64,000 bases of DNA, taken from NCBI RefSeq assembly GCF_010233585.1, contig NZ_CP045997.1:4555332-4619331 (forward strand), read 5' to 3'. Both the position numbers and the translations under genes were made by a program. The stretch is from Spirosoma endbachense. GTDB taxonomy: Bacteria > Bacteroidota > Bacteroidia > Cytophagales > Spirosomataceae. Within the stretch, counting starts at the first letter, position 1, and each line of letters starts with the position of its first letter. The notes beneath the pieces were generated by a model, which saw nothing but the letters and a program-made list of their open reading frames with translations, was not told the DNA's origin and did not search any database. Shown one piece after another: positions 62,954 through 64,000 of the stretch.

Positions 62954-64000
62954 TTAGAATGTGATCGTGCCGCCGATTGTGAAGGTTCGGGCCGGTGGGT
63001 ACGCGAAGTTGTCGATGCCGTAGGTGGTATTACTCGTGAAGTTCGAATTGACTTCAGGATCATAACCAGAATACTTACTGACAGTGAGGAGATTCTGCCC
63101 ACTTACATAAACCCGTGCTGCCCGGATGGCTTTTGTTTTCAATGGGAGTCGATACCCCAGCGAGATGTTTTTGAGTCGTAAAAATGACCCATCTTCGATC
63201 AGATACGAGCTATTGAAAATACTCCACTGCCGGGCAGAAGGCCGATTGTTGGACGGTTTTTCGGTTTGCCAGTGGTCGTTGATAAAGCTTTTAAGTGCCG
63301 TAGCGCCGGGGTCCGTTTCCGTAATATTTCGGGTCTGATTGTACAACTGATTGCCCTGTACACCCTGAAGAAAAATAGCCAGATCCAGTCCCTTGAATGA
63401 AAAGGTATTTGTGAGGCCAAAGATGAATTTTGGTAAGCCATTTCCAATCACCGCCCGGTCTGTCGCGTTATTGAATACACCATCGCCATTGACATCTTTG
63501 TAGCGGGGTGCCCCTCCTACGTCGCCAGTTTGAGCCAGGCCACCGGCCGCTTTCACGGCTTCATTTGACTGCCATACACCATCGAAAACCCGACCATAGA
63601 ACGACCCGACCGCTTCCCCGACTTTAACAATCGTTTGCATGCTTGTACCACCATCGGTCACCAGGTACTGATCTGCATCGGCCAGCCGGAGCACTTTATT
63701 CCGATTCGTGGAAATATTTCCGTTGGTCGTCCACTTGAATTTTCCGTCTATGTTCACCGAAGTAATGCCCAGTTCAAATCCCTTATTTTCGAGACTGCCA
63801 ATATTTCGGGTGACGGTTGTAAAGCCAATGGTGGCAGGCAGGTCGATGGCTAATAATAGATCGGAGGTCGTTTTCTGGTAATAATCAGCCGTTAGCTGAA
63901 TTCGGTTATTAAGCAGCCCCAAATCGAACCCGACATCAAACTGGGCCGTTTTTTCCCAGCGCAGATCGGGGTTGCCAATTCGGCCAGCCTGCGTTGTCAG
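62954..64000 (-). CDS. SusC/RagA TonB-dependent transporter, C-terminal part (locus 4)
   Basis: About 348 codons visible; the reading frame runs off the window at 64000, so the N-terminus (any STN, plug and signal peptide) is missing here. The visible part is the last third of the barrel: GRIGNPDLRWEKTAQFDVGFD, GFELGITSVNIDGKFKWTTN, YKDVNGDGVFNNATDRAVIG, FIFGLTNTFSFKGLDLAIFLQG and the closing FTIGGTITF. Partner of the SusD gene 42 nt downstream. Whether sigma and FecR genes precede it cannot be seen. Confidence 0.94.
   Translation of the reverse strand: MTTQAGRIGNPDLRWEKTAQFDVGFDLGLLNNRIQLTADYYQKTTSDLLLAIDLPATIGFTTVTRNIGSLENKGFELGITSVNIDGKFKWTTNGNISTNRNKVLRLADADQYLVTDGGTSMQTIVKVGEAVGSFYGRVFDGVWQSNEAVKAAGGLAQTGDVGGAPRYKDVNGDGVFNNATDRAVIGNGLPKFIFGLTNTFSFKGLDLAIFLQGVQGNQLYNQTRNITETDPGATALKSFINDHWQTEKPSNNRPSARQWSIFNSSYLIEDGSFLRLKNISLGYRLPLKTKAIRAARVYVSGQNLLTVSKYSGYDPEVNSNFTSNTTYGIDNFAYPPARTFTIGGTITF

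Overview
The window reads as a chromosomal segment of a Bacteroidota bacterium, most likely Cytophagales and close to Spirosoma. The evidence is four SusC/SusD pairs, ECF sigma/FecR modules that feed STN-bearing SusC receptors, LytS/LytTR signalling, DUF2911, DUF4856 and HTTM proteins, and several copies of the Bacteroidota -10 motif TAnnTTTG. The genus is a guess from protein flavour. No rRNA, tRNA, CRISPR array or intact transposase was seen.

Layout. (1) 11-12472, minus strand: ECF sigma, FecR, SusC, SusD and an exported beta-propeller end at a strong terminator (4395-4443). A second block follows: exported YhcH-like protein, D-2-hydroxyacid dehydrogenase, zinc alcohol dehydrogenase and succinate-semialdehyde-type dehydrogenase. 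(2) 13130-16798, minus: xylose isomerase under a promoter covered by two TGT(c/a)AAnTTGACA palindromes, then an exported cupin and a DUF2911 protein. (3) 17-24 kb: a gene-poor, visibly AT-rich stretch with one 1.35-kilo-residue secreted BNR/PKD/LamG protein. It is flanked by two inverted copies of a 170-200 nt structured repeat that I recognised only by comparing the two strands. (4) 24354-31208, plus: LuxR-type response regulator, then DUF4856 lipoprotein, imelysin-like lipoprotein, HTTM membrane protein and TonB-dependent receptor, probably an iron or metal-chelate uptake system. (5) 32091-42406, plus: TTG-started ECF sigma, FecR, SusC, SusD, exported TIM-barrel sugar isomerase, a frameshifted Gfo/Idh/MocA remnant, an ACS-type MFS transporter, a perfect 18-bp hairpin terminator and a small lipoprotein. 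(6) 42487-53230, minus: ECF sigma, FecR, SusC, SusD and two exported FAD-dependent oxidoreductases. (7) 53526-57400, minus: LytS/LytTR pair, exported epoxide-hydrolase-like enzyme and DUF1223 protein. (8) 57587-59505, minus: Ohr/OsmC peroxidase and an ECF sigma with a four-helix membrane partner. (9) 59792-64000, minus: a SusC (cut by the window edge), SusD and a third exported FAD-dependent oxidoreductase.

How it fits together. Three loci have the trans-envelope signalling layout in which the SusC STN domain, the FecR anti-sigma and an ECF sigma couple substrate binding to expression. No SusC/SusD locus here contains a recognisable glycoside hydrolase, polysaccharide lyase or sulfatase. Two of the four carry exported FAD-dependent oxidoreductases instead (three paralogues in all), and the other two carry dehydrogenases or a sugar isomerase. 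The main hypothesis is that these are outer-membrane uptake systems with redox chemistry in place of hydrolases. The other strong new observation is the inverted pair of structured repeats around the AT-rich secreted-protein gene.
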